The notes below the pieces were generated by a model. The model saw nothing but the letters and a program-made list of their open reading frames with translations, ran no database searches and was not told the origin of the DNA. This document shows, one piece after another, positions 35,378 to 44,121 of a stretch of DNA of 64,000 nt. Both the position numbers and the translations under genes were made by a program. Numbering within the stretch: the first letter of the stretch is position 1; every line of letters begins with the position of its first letter. Source of the stretch: Acidobacteriaceae bacterium (GTDB lineage Bacteria > Acidobacteriota > Terriglobia > Bryobacterales > Bryobacteraceae); contig JAFAMD010000019.1 of assembly GCA_019233755.1 (NCBI GenBank), forward strand, positions 1 to 64,000. Reading direction: 5' to 3'.

Positions 35378-35997
35378 AATCGAGGCATATCCGATGCGGA
35401 AGACAAGGAGTTGCTGCGCGGGAAGCTTGCGGGTAGGATCGGAATCGCGTATTCCCTATCTATCTCCACGGCTACCGAGCGGCATAAGGCCTCGATAGAC
35501 AGCACCACACGCCAATTGCTCTTCGCCCGGACCAGGACCCCTTCCAGGCCGGCGAGCGCCCCCTCTCCTACGCGCACCAGTTGTCCTTCCCGAAGATAAG
35601 GCCACGGCTCGGCCTGAGCGCCTGAACGAATCACTGCCTTAACAGCTTCTATTTCCTCGTCAGAAACAATTGCGGGTTTACCGCCAAAACTCAGTATCCC
35701 GATCACACCAGGAGTGGTAACCATCGACGGCCGTCCGGTTAGATCCGCCCGGCAGAAGACATATCCGGGAAATAGCGGGCAGTCTATTTCCTTCTTGCGA
35801 TCTGACCATCGGCTGCACTTGCGATAGAGTGGCAGGAATTCATCGTAGCCTTTACCGTGCAAGGCCCCGGCGACGATCTTTTCCCATCGCGTACGAACTC
35901 GAATCGCATACCAGGGGGAACACTTCTCCGGCAGCGCGATCTGTGCCGGCGCTTCAGTCCCATAAGAAGAAAACAGTAACTGCGTATCAGCGGACAT
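35374..35997 (-). CDS. UpxY/NusG-family transcription antiterminator
   Basis: About 207 residues. The ATG at 35997 (MSADTQLLFS) has AGAGG upstream; the frame opens at 36048. The NusG N-terminal domain is clear: WYAIRVRTRWEKIVAGAL, GYDEFLPLYRK, CPLFPGYVFCRADL, VMTTPGV-like IGILSFGGKPAIV. A KOW-type C-terminal part follows (LREGQLVRVGEGALAGLEGV). Relatives such as UpxY and RfaH bind elongating RNA polymerase in surface-polysaccharide operons and suppress premature termination. It sits inside the operon, between the kinase (247 nt upstream) and the dehydrogenase (4-nt overlap), so the 36000-36244 gap may hold its recognition or attenuation site. Confidence 0.9.
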   Translation of the reverse strand: MSADTQLLFSSYGTEAPAQIALPEKCSPWYAIRVRTRWEKIVAGALHGKGYDEFLPLYRKCSRWSDRKKEIDCPLFPGYVFCRADLTGRPSMVTTPGVIGILSFGGKPAIVSDEEIEAVKAVIRSGAQAEPWPYLREGQLVRVGEGALAGLEGVLVRAKSNWRVVLSIEALCRSVAVEIDREYAIPILPASFPRSNSLSSASDMPRL

Positions 35998-36244
35998 CTT
36001 ATTCGCCTCTGGCTCCCAGCGGACAGGCTGCCGCCCTTGCGGTCCCATTCGTCGATGCGCCTATCTGTTCAAGAAAGCCACGCCGTGTCCTTCGACTGGC
36101 GCTCACCATCGTCCTGTCCAATCAGAACTCCGATTCGTTTATAAGATTGCTTCGATGGACCCAATGCAATCGCCTTACCATTGGTCGTCTCGGCGAGCGC
36201 AGCCTGCCCACAGGCTCCTCATTCTCTCTGCCCCTTGTTTGGAC

Positions 36245-37111
36245 CTATCGACTTAGGGTCTCGCTCGCATCTGGTTTTCGATAGTAACCGTAGCTCGGAG
36301 TCTTCCACAGCCACCAGTCCTCGACACAGTTGAGTACCAGACCAAGCAGCTTTTCTCGGGGAATGTTCTTCAAACCCTCCGCCAGGGCCGTCCGGTTGCT
36401 GTGATCAGGGCGCGCGACAACAATCACGCCGTCGCAGACCAGTTGCAACAGTTCGTAGTCGGCCACTGTGGCGATCGGCGGTGCATCAAAAATGACATTT
36501 GAAAATCGCGCACGAAGCTCTTTTGTCAGTCGCTGCCAATTCTGCGAGTCCAGTAACTCAGCGGCGCTTCCTCGGGGATTGCCGGCAGGCAGAATGAAAA
36601 GATTGGGAAATTGCTCGGCGCGTACAATCGCAGCGTCCAACTCCGCTGCTCCCGACAGAACATCTCCTAACCCGGGGACGATAGGAATGCCCACCGCATC
36701 TGCTATACGCGGTTGGCGCAGATCCCCGTCCACTAACAGAACCCGGGATTCCCCTTTGAGTGCAAGAGATGCTGCAACATTAATCGAGGTGACCGTCTTC
36801 CCGTCTCCGCTGGAGGCACTCGAAACAACAATAAATTGTGGTTTCTTGGGCCTGTGCAGAATCCTCGTCCGTATGAGTCGATATTGCTCGACCGCTGCCT
36901 GGTTCTTATCGTCAAAAGGAAAGATGGGAGATAGTGCCGGGGCGCGCAGCCGGACAACACGATAGGCACTGCCTGACCTAGGGCCATCAAGCGGTCTTCT
37001 TGGCTCCTGTTGCGGTGTCCTTATTCCCTTGGCATCTTTCGTTTCGGCAGGGCACATCTCGCCAAAATCAAGAACCCGTTCTTTGCTCACTACGTCGAAT
37101 ATTCTGCTCAT
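36245..37111 (-). CDS. CpsD/CapB-type bacterial tyrosine kinase (BY-kinase)
   Basis: About 288 residues. The ATG at 37111 overlaps the stop of the ExeA-like gene by 3 nt in an ATGA arrangement, which decides the start; the frame is open 25 codons further. It is the cytoplasmic kinase part only, without its own membrane domain. Walker A is SSASSGDGKTVTS (about 97-109), Walker A' is VLLVDGDLRQPR (about 125-136), and Walker B-like VIFDAPP follows. The tail has a short tyrosine cluster (PSYGYYRK), the usual autophosphorylation region. It should be activated by the Wzz-type membrane protein encoded two genes upstream and control chain length or export. Confidence 0.9.
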   Translation of the reverse strand: MSRIFDVVSKERVLDFGEMCPAETKDAKGIRTPQQEPRRPLDGPRSGSAYRVVRLRAPALSPIFPFDDKNQAAVEQYRLIRTRILHRPKKPQFIVVSSASSGDGKTVTSINVAASLALKGESRVLLVDGDLRQPRIADAVGIPIVPGLGDVLSGAAELDAAIVRAEQFPNLFILPAGNPRGSAAELLDSQNWQRLTKELRARFSNVIFDAPPIATVADYELLQLVCDGVIVVARPDHSNRTALAEGLKNIPREKLLGLVLNCVEDWWLWKTPSYGYYRKPDASETLSR

Positions 37112-38115
37112 TTCACTTCCGTGTGCGCTGCTCCAAACCAGCTTGCAAGTTTCCAAATTTTGGGACTTTTTGCCTTCTTCGGCCAATAGCGCTCTAGCGG
37201 AACCGGGAATTCGGCTGGATGAGCGGCGATCCGGTCGATCGTGGGGGGTGCGGCGGTCGGTGCAACCGTTTCAGGAATCCCGTTCGGCTGCGGCTGGCTG
37301 GCGACAACAGGAATATCCAGGTCTTCGAGCACCTCCTGTATATGTTCCGGCAGGATCACTCTGGTTCCGGTCCCGCACGCGTTCACCAGGGCCGCGTCAC
37401 AAATGCCGTTGACGACGCGCGGTACCCCTCCGGAAGCGCGCGCGATCAGGGCGATTGTGTCGTCCGAAAACGGAAGCTCTTGCTGGCTGCAGGCGCGAGT
37501 CCAGCGTGTCTGAAGGTAGCTCTTCACCTCCGCTTCCGCCAGCGGATTGATGTGCACCCTTATCGCGATCCGCTGCTTCACCTGTCTCAGGGAATCCAGG
37601 TTCAGCACTCTATCCAGTTCGTTTTGACCTACCAGAATGATCTGCAGTAGCTTCTGTTCGGCTGTCTCAAAGTTGGAGAGCAGCCGCACCTCTTCTACCA
37701 GTTCCCTGGTCAGCAGATGCGCTTCATCGATAACAAGAACAGAAGTTTTTCCCTCTCCATGGGCACGCACCAGAAGTTTTGTCAACAACGCGAGCCGTTG
37801 CGCCTTGCTGGACGGAACATCACTGAGTCCAAAATCCATCAGTACATATTCCAAAAACTCGGATGGCGTAAGCGTTGGATTCACGATTACGCTGAACTGA
37901 GCACATGTCTGCGGCGTAGATACCAGCAGTTTTCTGGCAAGCGTGGTCTTGCCGGTGCCGGCATCACCCGTCATTACCATGAATCCTTTCCGCTCCATTA
38001 CGGCGAAAAGCAGGGCAGCGAGCGCCTCGCGGTGTCTGGGGGTCAGGAATAGGAACTGTGGATCTGGAGTCAACGAGAATGGGCTTTTCTCAAGGCCAAA
38101 ATGTCTTAGGTACAT
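37108..38115 (-). CDS. ExeA-like AAA ATPase of polysaccharide export cluster
   Basis: A 335-residue ATPase. The opening MYLRHFGLEKSPFSLTPDP is typical of ExeA/GspA-like proteins and of the ATPase linked to XrtA-type polysaccharide clusters. Walker A is TGDAGTGKTTLAR (about 49-61), Walker B is SVLVIDEAHLL, and a sensor region VGQNELDRVL follows. The C-terminal peptidoglycan-binding domain of ExeA is missing; instead there is a Pro-rich tail. It is 1 nt after the Wzz gene and overlaps the kinase gene, so the three are one unit. Its precise role in export is not established. Confidence 0.9.
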   Translation of the reverse strand: MYLRHFGLEKSPFSLTPDPQFLFLTPRHREALAALLFAVMERKGFMVMTGDAGTGKTTLARKLLVSTPQTCAQFSVIVNPTLTPSEFLEYVLMDFGLSDVPSSKAQRLALLTKLLVRAHGEGKTSVLVIDEAHLLTRELVEEVRLLSNFETAEQKLLQIILVGQNELDRVLNLDSLRQVKQRIAIRVHINPLAEAEVKSYLQTRWTRACSQQELPFSDDTIALIARASGGVPRVVNGICDAALVNACGTGTRVILPEHIQEVLEDLDIPVVASQPQPNGIPETVAPTAAPPTIDRIAAHPAEFPVPLERYWPKKAKSPKIWKLASWFGAAHTEVK

Positions 38116-38116
38116 G

Positions 38117-39769
38117 TCAGGCCTTGTTCGAGACCCATGCCGACAAGAGAGCGTGAATCGGCGCCACGCATGCGAAGGCGATTGCGGACACGTTTACAAC
38201 TGGAGTGAGCTGCGAATCAGCCATCGAAATGGGAGGAACCCGCCCCAGAATAGCCGTGCCGGGTGGAAGTTCCCATTCGCCCAGGAACGTGTGTTTCCGA
38301 AGCTCCAGCCAAAACCCGATTACCAGCCCAATTGCCAGGCCGGCAAGGCTTCCGGCAATGGCGAGCAGCGGGCGTTTGGGCTTCACTGGCGTTTGAGGAA
38401 TACGTGCCGGATCAATAACGGTAAACCGTTCCGATTTCTGCGACCGTTCCATATCTGTGGCAACCCCCGCAGCCAATTTCTTTTGGAGCAGCGAATTGTA
38501 ATTGTTGGCGGACTCTTCGTAATTTCGTTTGAGGGCGACCATCTTCTGCTCTGTCAAGGGAAGGGTGTTGATCCGTGCTTGACAATCCGCTATTGCGGCC
38601 ACCAATTGAGCCCGTTGCTTCTCGAGAGAATCCCGCTGGTGCTTCACCACTTCAAGTTGCACCCCGATAGTTGTAATCCGCTCTTTCGTTTGAATAAGTT
38701 CTGGAGAAACGATCGTAGAGGCCTTGTCTGTCGCAGCGGCCCTGCCGGCGGACGCTGGTCCGTCGGACTCTGCGGCGATAGATTGCTCGGATTCTTCCCG
38801 CTTCGCTTCAGTTCTTTGTCTTTCAAGTGTCTGCACCTCGGGGTAATCAGGCGTGTATCGCAGGCGAAGGGCGCGAAGTTGGTCGTCCAAAGCTTCCGAC
38901 TTGGGTTTCAAAACCAGCCCGGAATCCGTAACCATCGATCCTTTTGCTTCCTGCTGAAGGCTTGCCTTCAGGCTCGTTGCCGAAGACTCCGCCGCCGATA
39001 GCGCGGCCTTTAGTGACAGCTCGTTCTCTTGAGCCCGGTCGATACTCGCCTGCACTCCCTGTAGCTCCACGCTTAAGCTGCTCAAAGTCCCCAAGAGCGA
39101 ACTCTGCTGTTCAGGAAGGGAGCCATTGTGTTCTTCTTTAAACTTTGCAACCTTCTGCTCTTGCTCGTCGAGGCTCTCCCTGGCCTGTTGCAGTTGCCGC
39201 CGGAGAAAGTCCACGGTGTCCTCCGACTGGTCTTCCCGGGTGCGCGCGTTCTCTTCCACGTATAGCCCCGCGAGGCGATTGGTCACTTCCGCAACTGTCT
39301 TGGCGTCTTGCCCCTCATAGGCAAGCCGAAATGCCTGCACCTGGCCGCCCGTCCAGCTCTTCTCGAAATTGACCGAGATATCTTCGTGCATTTTCTGCAA
39401 GAGCGCTTCCTGCGTCAAATGTTTCCTCTCGTTCCGATATAGGTGGAAGGTATCGATGATATTTAGAAGACGGCTGCTCGTCATGATGCTCTGGCTGATC
39501 AACGCCAGACGACCCGTAACATCGCCGCTCACGGTAGGGCTTACAAAATTTTCTGGAATCTTCTGGGAATCCACTAGCACCACGGCCTCCGCCCGATAAA
39601 CCGGGGGAAGGAGTCGCACTCCGACGATAGACAATGCGGAAAGGACGACCCAGATCATGAGAGCCAGCCACCTGCGCTTCCATAGCATCCTTAAGATCGA
39701 TAATGGCTGGAGCGTTGATGACGTCTCAGGTTCACCAGAGGGATCCGCGAGATTAGTACTGTTCGGCAT
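38117..39769 (-). CDS. Wzz/GumC-type polysaccharide chain-length determinant protein
   Basis: About 550 residues from the ATG at 39769 (MPNSTNLADPSG); the frame stays open to 40012, but the added 81 residues are not family-like. A Wzz domain with the first membrane segment (about 35-58: RRWLALMIWVVLSALSIVGV) leads into a long periplasmic coiled coil (about 180-450, Glu/Gln/Leu-rich). A second membrane segment follows (about 475-500: LLAIAGSLAGLAIGLVIGFW), preceded by the Pro-rich PARIPQTPVKPKRP typical of this family. A third hydrophobic segment near the C-terminus is unusual. The kinase domain is encoded separately. It is the first gene of the minus-strand operon. Confidence 0.9.
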   Translation of the reverse strand: MPNSTNLADPSGEPETSSTLQPLSILRMLWKRRWLALMIWVVLSALSIVGVRLLPPVYRAEAVVLVDSQKIPENFVSPTVSGDVTGRLALISQSIMTSSRLLNIIDTFHLYRNERKHLTQEALLQKMHEDISVNFEKSWTGGQVQAFRLAYEGQDAKTVAEVTNRLAGLYVEENARTREDQSEDTVDFLRRQLQQARESLDEQEQKVAKFKEEHNGSLPEQQSSLLGTLSSLSVELQGVQASIDRAQENELSLKAALSAAESSATSLKASLQQEAKGSMVTDSGLVLKPKSEALDDQLRALRLRYTPDYPEVQTLERQRTEAKREESEQSIAAESDGPASAGRAAATDKASTIVSPELIQTKERITTIGVQLEVVKHQRDSLEKQRAQLVAAIADCQARINTLPLTEQKMVALKRNYEESANNYNSLLQKKLAAGVATDMERSQKSERFTVIDPARIPQTPVKPKRPLLAIAGSLAGLAIGLVIGFWLELRKHTFLGEWELPPGTAILGRVPPISMADSQLTPVVNVSAIAFACVAPIHALLSAWVSNKA

Positions 39770-40139
39770 TTCACTCAATTTGAGAACTCGCTTAATAATC
39801 GACGAGTGGGTGAGAGCAACCGATGGGCCACGACCAGATAGCCCGCCGAACTCGCCGTGGCCTATTCCAGCCTGCAAAAACCGATCCCGATCGCTTGCCC
39901 GCCCACCGCCGATCCGGCAGCAATGGCCGCCTCGGCATTTCAAATCCTGGAGAACTTGTGCAAGTTTGCTGCGCAGGTTCCTACATGGGTCAATGCTTCT
40001 GGCGGAGCGCATTGCGCATCGGGAGGTTGGCTCTGAAAATGCTCAGTCCGAAAAGACATTGTCCGCGGCAAAGGATATTGCGCTATCACCGCAACTGTCA
40101 GTGCGAATGTCACCTCTTTAAGGTGCCGAGTTGCCCTGA
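39770..40139. other. Intergenic region between Wzz operon and PilZ gene
   Basis: About 370 nt separate the divergent Wzz operon and PilZ gene. No gene is evident. The upstream extension of the Wzz frame covers part of it but does not look coding. Both promoters are expected here; I see no confident -35/-10 pair. Confidence 0.4.
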
Positions 40140-40520
40140 ATGACCACTGAACGTCGACGCTACGCTCGCTCCAATCTGCGACTGCCTCTCTTTCTGTTTC
40201 CAATCGGATCCGCTGTTCCGCTTCGGACGCAGACAGAGAACGTCGGTTTGGACGGCTTATTTTGTTACACCCAGCACCTCTTCTCCCCCGGCGATCGCCT
40301 CGGGGCCTTCCTGTTCCTACCCGCGGCGGACGGGCAATCGCAAGCACCTAGAGGTATGTGCTTGCACGCCGAAGTACAAATAATACGAGTAACGATCGGG
40401 CCATTACACTCCCATTACGGTATCGGGTGTCGTCTGAACGGCTACCGGGTTTTACCCCAACCGGACTTGCACACCTTAGAGACAGTGCTCGGGACGGTGC
40501 TCGAGGCGGGCTGTGTGTGA
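40140..40520 (+). CDS. PilZ domain protein
   Basis: A 126-residue protein made of a single PilZ-like domain. The N-terminal arginine motif is in ERRRYARSNLRLPL, and the second motif appears as ENVGLDGLF in place of the usual (D/N)xSxxG. These are followed by LFSPGDRLGAFLFLP and a strand ending YGIGCRL. PilZ domains bind cyclic di-GMP through these two motifs. The Ser-to-Leu change in the second motif leaves binding likely but unproven. Being divergent from the polysaccharide operon, it may connect c-di-GMP to exopolysaccharide output (inference). Confidence 0.8.
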   Translation: MTTERRRYARSNLRLPLFLFPIGSAVPLRTQTENVGLDGLFCYTQHLFSPGDRLGAFLFLPAADGQSQAPRGMCLHAEVQIIRVTIGPLHSHYGIGCRLNGYRVLPQPDLHTLETVLGTVLEAGCV

Positions 40521-40696
40521 AGCGTTCAGCACTTACACACAAGGCGCAATCGCTCTGGATGTTTCGAACCGGCCGATCGCTTTCTTCAACGTGCGAATGA
40601 TCGGATTCTAGCCAGTCTGCCGAGGGGCGGAAGCTCTCGCCCTATTTTGCCGCGTCTGCGAGCTCCGTTGCCGGCTCGTTCACCGGGCGAAACTTC

Positions 40697-41839
40697 TTGG
40701 ATTTATGCGAGAATTTTGAGTTGCAAACGACGCTTGTTCCTCTTCTTTTACTCTTCCTGTGTCCGATCCTCGCGTTAGCGCAGCGGTCGGCCGCTGAAAT
40801 AGGAGGAAGTGCTCCGCGGACGCACCTTTACTACATAGCCGCCGAGGAGGTGTTGTGGAACTACGCGCCTCACGGCAGAAACCTTGCGGGCGTTCCGCAT
40901 CCCGAAACCGAGGAAGCCGGCGGAGCTGCCGGAGCTTCCGGAGGCACCAGCACTTACCTCAAAGCCATCTACCGCGAGTACACTGATGCTACATTCTTAA
41001 CCCCGAAACAACGCGACCCCCGATGGGAACACTTGGGCATACTGGGTCCTCTAATTCGCGCCGAAGTCGGAGACACCATCAAGGTCGTCTTCAGGAATAA
41101 GACCAAACTCATGTGCAGTATGCATCCGCACGGGCTGGAGTATGGAAAGGACTCAGAAGGCGCTCTCTACCTGGATGGAGTGGAGGGATCCGCAAAAAAA
41201 GGCAGCTTTGTTCCGCCGGGAGGAACCTACACCTATATCTGGCAGGTTCCCGAGCGTTCTGGCCCCGGCCATGGCGACGGTAGTTCCGTTCTGTGGATGT
41301 ACCACGGACATTTCATGGAGGGTAAGGATATTAATTCCGGCCTGATCGGCCCCATCCTCATCAATGCCCGCGGGTCCAGCAAGCCCGATGGGACCCCAAT
41401 CGACGTAGACCGTGAATTTATTACTGCCTTTGCAGTCTTCGACGAATCAAATAGCTGGTACTTCGAAGCGAACTTGAGCAGGCAAAAGAAGCCTCCTATG
41501 ACTATCCGGCGGGGCGACCCGGTTGCACGCCTGCCGTTCCTGATCTACACCATTAACGGCCTCATTGAAGGGAACCTGCCGGCCCTGACAATGAAGAAGG
41601 GAGAGCGGGTGCGGTGGTACATGTTTGCCTCGAGCAATGACGACGACGTCCACACGCCTCACTGGCATGGAGAAACCGCCATCTCCAATCACATGCGGAC
41701 CGACACTATTCAGCTCACGCCCATGGGTATGGCTACGGCCGATATGGTTGCCGACAACCCGGGGACCTGGCTCTTTCACTGTCACAACAATGACCACTTT
41801 GAGGGTGGAATGGTGGCTCTGTTTAAGGTTCTGCCTTAA
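40697..41839 (+). CDS. Secreted multicopper oxidase (ceruloplasmin-like, two-domain)
   Basis: About 380 residues. The start is uncertain: a TTG at 40697, or a TTG at 40721 that gives a neat signal peptide (QTTLVPLLLLFLCPILALAQ). The copper ligands are visible: HPHG and MYHGHF in the N-terminal domain, HTPHWHGE, and the C-terminal cluster FHCHNNDHFEGGM, which holds Cys-His ligands for types 1, 2 and 3 copper. The sequence RWEHLGILGPLIRAEVGD resembles ceruloplasmin/hephaestin-type domains. Oxidation of metals or phenols outside the cytoplasm is expected. The next gene (tagaturonate epimerase-like) is only 27 nt away, an unusual pairing. Confidence 0.88.
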   Translation: MDLCENFELQTTLVPLLLLFLCPILALAQRSAAEIGGSAPRTHLYYIAAEEVLWNYAPHGRNLAGVPHPETEEAGGAAGASGGTSTYLKAIYREYTDATFLTPKQRDPRWEHLGILGPLIRAEVGDTIKVVFRNKTKLMCSMHPHGLEYGKDSEGALYLDGVEGSAKKGSFVPPGGTYTYIWQVPERSGPGHGDGSSVLWMYHGHFMEGKDINSGLIGPILINARGSSKPDGTPIDVDREFITAFAVFDESNSWYFEANLSRQKKPPMTIRRGDPVARLPFLIYTINGLIEGNLPALTMKKGERVRWYMFASSNDDDVHTPHWHGETAISNHMRTDTIQLTPMGMATADMVADNPGTWLFHCHNNDHFEGGMVALFKVLP

Positions 41840-41866
41840 CTGGCCGCCAGGCTGGATGTCTGAAAC

Positions 41867-43129
41867 ATGTCTCGTCCATTGCAACTTCCCAAGTATTCCA
41901 TCGGAGTCGGCGATCGCTTTGCTCATCAGGCCAAGGCGCAATTGAAGGCCTGTATAATGGCTGCGGAAGCAGGGGTTGACGTCGCTCCAGTCTGGAATAA
42001 ATCGAATCGGGAACACACAATTATCGGCTCCGATCCGTACAGCACACGGAAGGCAGCGGATGAAGCGGTTCGCTCGCTCGGCTGGAATAAGCCCTACTTC
42101 GTCGATGCCGACCACATCAACGTCAATACTGTCGCCCGCTTCCTGACCCCGTGCGATTTCTTCACAATCGACGTTGCAGATCTCATCGCCAAGCCTGCGG
42201 ATGATGCGGCTGTCAGCAGGTTCGTCGCACGGCATCCCAAACTGGTTGGTGAAATCCGCATCCCTGGCCTCAAGCATTCCATTCACGCGACGCACGAGTT
42301 CGTAGTTGCCGTCGCCAGGAAGTACCTGGCCGCAACCGGGGAGGCCGGACGCATCTACCGGCACATCGAAGAACGAAAAGGGGAAGGGAACTTCGTTTCG
42401 GAAGTGTCTATGGATGAAACGGACTCGCCGCAGACGCCCGCCGAACTCCTTATCATCCTCGCCGCCATTGCCGATGAGGGCATACCGATCCAGACGATTG
42501 CGCCGAAGTTCACCGGCCGCTTTAATAAGGGTGTCGATTACGCGGGCGACGTCGCGAAGTTTTCAGAGGAGTTCTCCGACGACATCGCGGTTATTGCCTT
42601 TGCGATCCAACAATACAATCTGCCGGCCAATCTGAAGCTTAGCGTTCATTCCGGAAGCGACAAGTTCTCCATCTATGAGCCGATACACCGCGCGCTGAAG
42701 AAGTTCGACGCCGGCATACATCTCAAAACGGCCGGCACCACCTGGCTGGAGGAATTGATCGGACTCGCCGAGGCTGGCGGCGAAGGCCTGGAACTCGCAA
42801 AAGAGGTATACCGCGAGGCGTATTTACATCGTGATGAGTTGTGCGCTCCTTACGCCACCGTCATTGATATCGATCCGGCGAAGCTGCCTGATCCTGAGAC
42901 CGTAAGGGGCTGGTCTTCCCAACAGTTTGTCGCGGCGCTGCGGCATGACCGGAACTCCCCGGGCTACAACAGCAGCATGCGCCAGCTCCTGCATGTGGCG
43001 TTTAAAGTCGCGGCCAAAATGGGCAGCCGCTATCTCGATCTCCTGCCTGCGATGGAGACGACGATTGCGAAGAACGTCACCGCCAATATCTTCGATCGTC
43101 ACCTCAAGCCAATCTTCCTCGGCAGTTAA
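41867..43129 (+). CDS. uxaE: Tagaturonate epimerase (UxaE) family protein
   Basis: A 420-residue protein matching the UxaE family, which interconverts D-tagaturonate and D-fructuronate. Typical segments are the N-terminal KYSIGVGDRFAHQAKAQL, the likely metal-binding FVDADHIN, the EVSMDET-type acidic stretch, NLKLSVHSGSDKFSIY, and GIHLKTAGTTWLEELIGLAE. It is cytoplasmic, with no signal. Together with the SDR gene 59 nt downstream it suggests hexuronate (pectin- or glucuronan-derived) catabolism through fructuronate. No uronate isomerase (UxaC) or mannonate dehydratase is in the window, so the rest of the pathway is elsewhere. Confidence 0.87.
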   Translation: MSRPLQLPKYSIGVGDRFAHQAKAQLKACIMAAEAGVDVAPVWNKSNREHTIIGSDPYSTRKAADEAVRSLGWNKPYFVDADHINVNTVARFLTPCDFFTIDVADLIAKPADDAAVSRFVARHPKLVGEIRIPGLKHSIHATHEFVVAVARKYLAATGEAGRIYRHIEERKGEGNFVSEVSMDETDSPQTPAELLIILAAIADEGIPIQTIAPKFTGRFNKGVDYAGDVAKFSEEFSDDIAVIAFAIQQYNLPANLKLSVHSGSDKFSIYEPIHRALKKFDAGIHLKTAGTTWLEELIGLAEAGGEGLELAKEVYREAYLHRDELCAPYATVIDIDPAKLPDPETVRGWSSQQFVAALRHDRNSPGYNSSMRQLLHVAFKVAAKMGSRYLDLLPAMETTIAKNVTANIFDRHLKPIFLGS

Positions 43130-43188
43130 GTTGCAAGGGGGCTTACCCCAGAGTCAGACGGTTTCGAGCATGTGAGTAAGATGGGGCC

Positions 43189-43968
43189 ATGTCATCATTA
43201 GATCTTTTTGATCTTTCCGGCCGTGTCGCGGTCGTAATGGGCGGAACCTCCGGCATCGGACGTACTCTCGCGGTCGGTCTTGCGGAAGCGGGTGCGGATG
43301 TAATTGCCACGGGCCGGCGGAAAAATCTTGTGGAAGAGGTTGCGGCCGAAGTCGAAAAGCTGGGACGCAAGAGCCTGCGCCAAACGACAGATGCTTCGAG
43401 CAGAGAATCTGTAGACGCGCTCCGTGAGGCCGTGCTAAAGGAGTTCGGTCGGGTCGATATCCTCCTTAACGCTGCCGGGCAAATCTTCCGTAAACCCACT
43501 ATCCAGATCAGTGAGTCCGAATGGAACACGTTGATGGATGTCAATTTGACCGGGACTCTCCGGGCTTGTCAGAGCTTCTATGAGCCGCTGCTCCAAAGCG
43601 GCCGGGGCCGCGTCGTGAACATCGCATCCCTCAATTCATACGTAAGCTTCTTTGAAGTGGCGGCCTATGCCGCATCGAAGTCGGGCGTCCTCGGATTGAC
43701 GCGCAGCTTGGCTGTGGAATGGGCGCAAAAAGGCATAAATGTAAATGCCATTGCGCCCGGCGTTTTCCGAACCGAACTGAACTCGGCATTGCTTGATGGT
43801 ACTGACCGTGGCCGCGAGCTGTTGATGCGTACTCCCATGAAGCGCTTCGGGAAAATTCCGGAACTCATCGGCAGCGCCATCTTTCTCGCGTCAGACGCAG
43901 CGGCATTCATCACCGGGCAATGCATCGCGGTTGACGGCGGTTTCCTGGCTTCGGGAGTGAATGGATGA
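43189..43968 (+). CDS. SDR family oxidoreductase (gluconate/deoxygluconate dehydrogenase-like)
   Basis: A 259-residue classical SDR. It has MGGTSGIGRTLAVGLAEAG for cofactor binding, NAAG in ILLNAAGQIF, the catalytic Ser in NIASLNSY, and YAASK for the Tyr-Lys pair. The ending ITGQCIAVDGGFLASGVNG is like KduD and gluconate 5-dehydrogenase. It lies 59 nt after the UxaE-like gene. Reduction of fructuronate or a similar keto-uronate to the aldonate is a reasonable guess, not shown by the sequence itself. Confidence 0.9.
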   Translation: MSSLDLFDLSGRVAVVMGGTSGIGRTLAVGLAEAGADVIATGRRKNLVEEVAAEVEKLGRKSLRQTTDASSRESVDALREAVLKEFGRVDILLNAAGQIFRKPTIQISESEWNTLMDVNLTGTLRACQSFYEPLLQSGRGRVVNIASLNSYVSFFEVAAYAASKSGVLGLTRSLAVEWAQKGINVNAIAPGVFRTELNSALLDGTDRGRELLMRTPMKRFGKIPELIGSAIFLASDAAAFITGQCIAVDGGFLASGVNG

Positions 43969-43993
43969 CCGTAAGCCGCGCCTGACGGCGAAT

Positions 43994-44063
43994 GCCGCCG
44001 TCCGGCGGCACGGGAACCCGCGTCCAACCCGGCCATGATGGCGGCTGGATGGAACGGGTTCCC
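43994..44063. repeat. Two inverted repeats between the SDR and DUF6807 genes
   Basis: The first is GCCGCCG-TC-CGGCGGC at 43994-44009, a 7-bp hairpin 25 nt after the SDR stop. The second pairs GGGAACCCG (44012-44020) with CGGGTTCCC (44055-44063), a perfect 9-bp match around a 34-nt loop. Neither is followed by a T-run. They may separate the SDR transcript from the next gene, which starts at 44122. Confidence 0.5.
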
Positions 44064-44121
44064 ACGAAGTAAGTGGAAAGTACACGAAACGTGCATCGGA
44101 TAGATTGCAGGACTAGCGAAA

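Noticed and set aside
37943..39001. 352-codon plus-strand frame opposite the Wzz and ATPase genes
   Set aside because: Lies opposite two recognised genes; its translation has no domain pattern and crosses their boundary.
41447..42364. 305-codon minus-strand frame opposite the multicopper oxidase and UxaE-like genes
   Set aside because: Spans two recognised genes on the other strand with no motif of its own.
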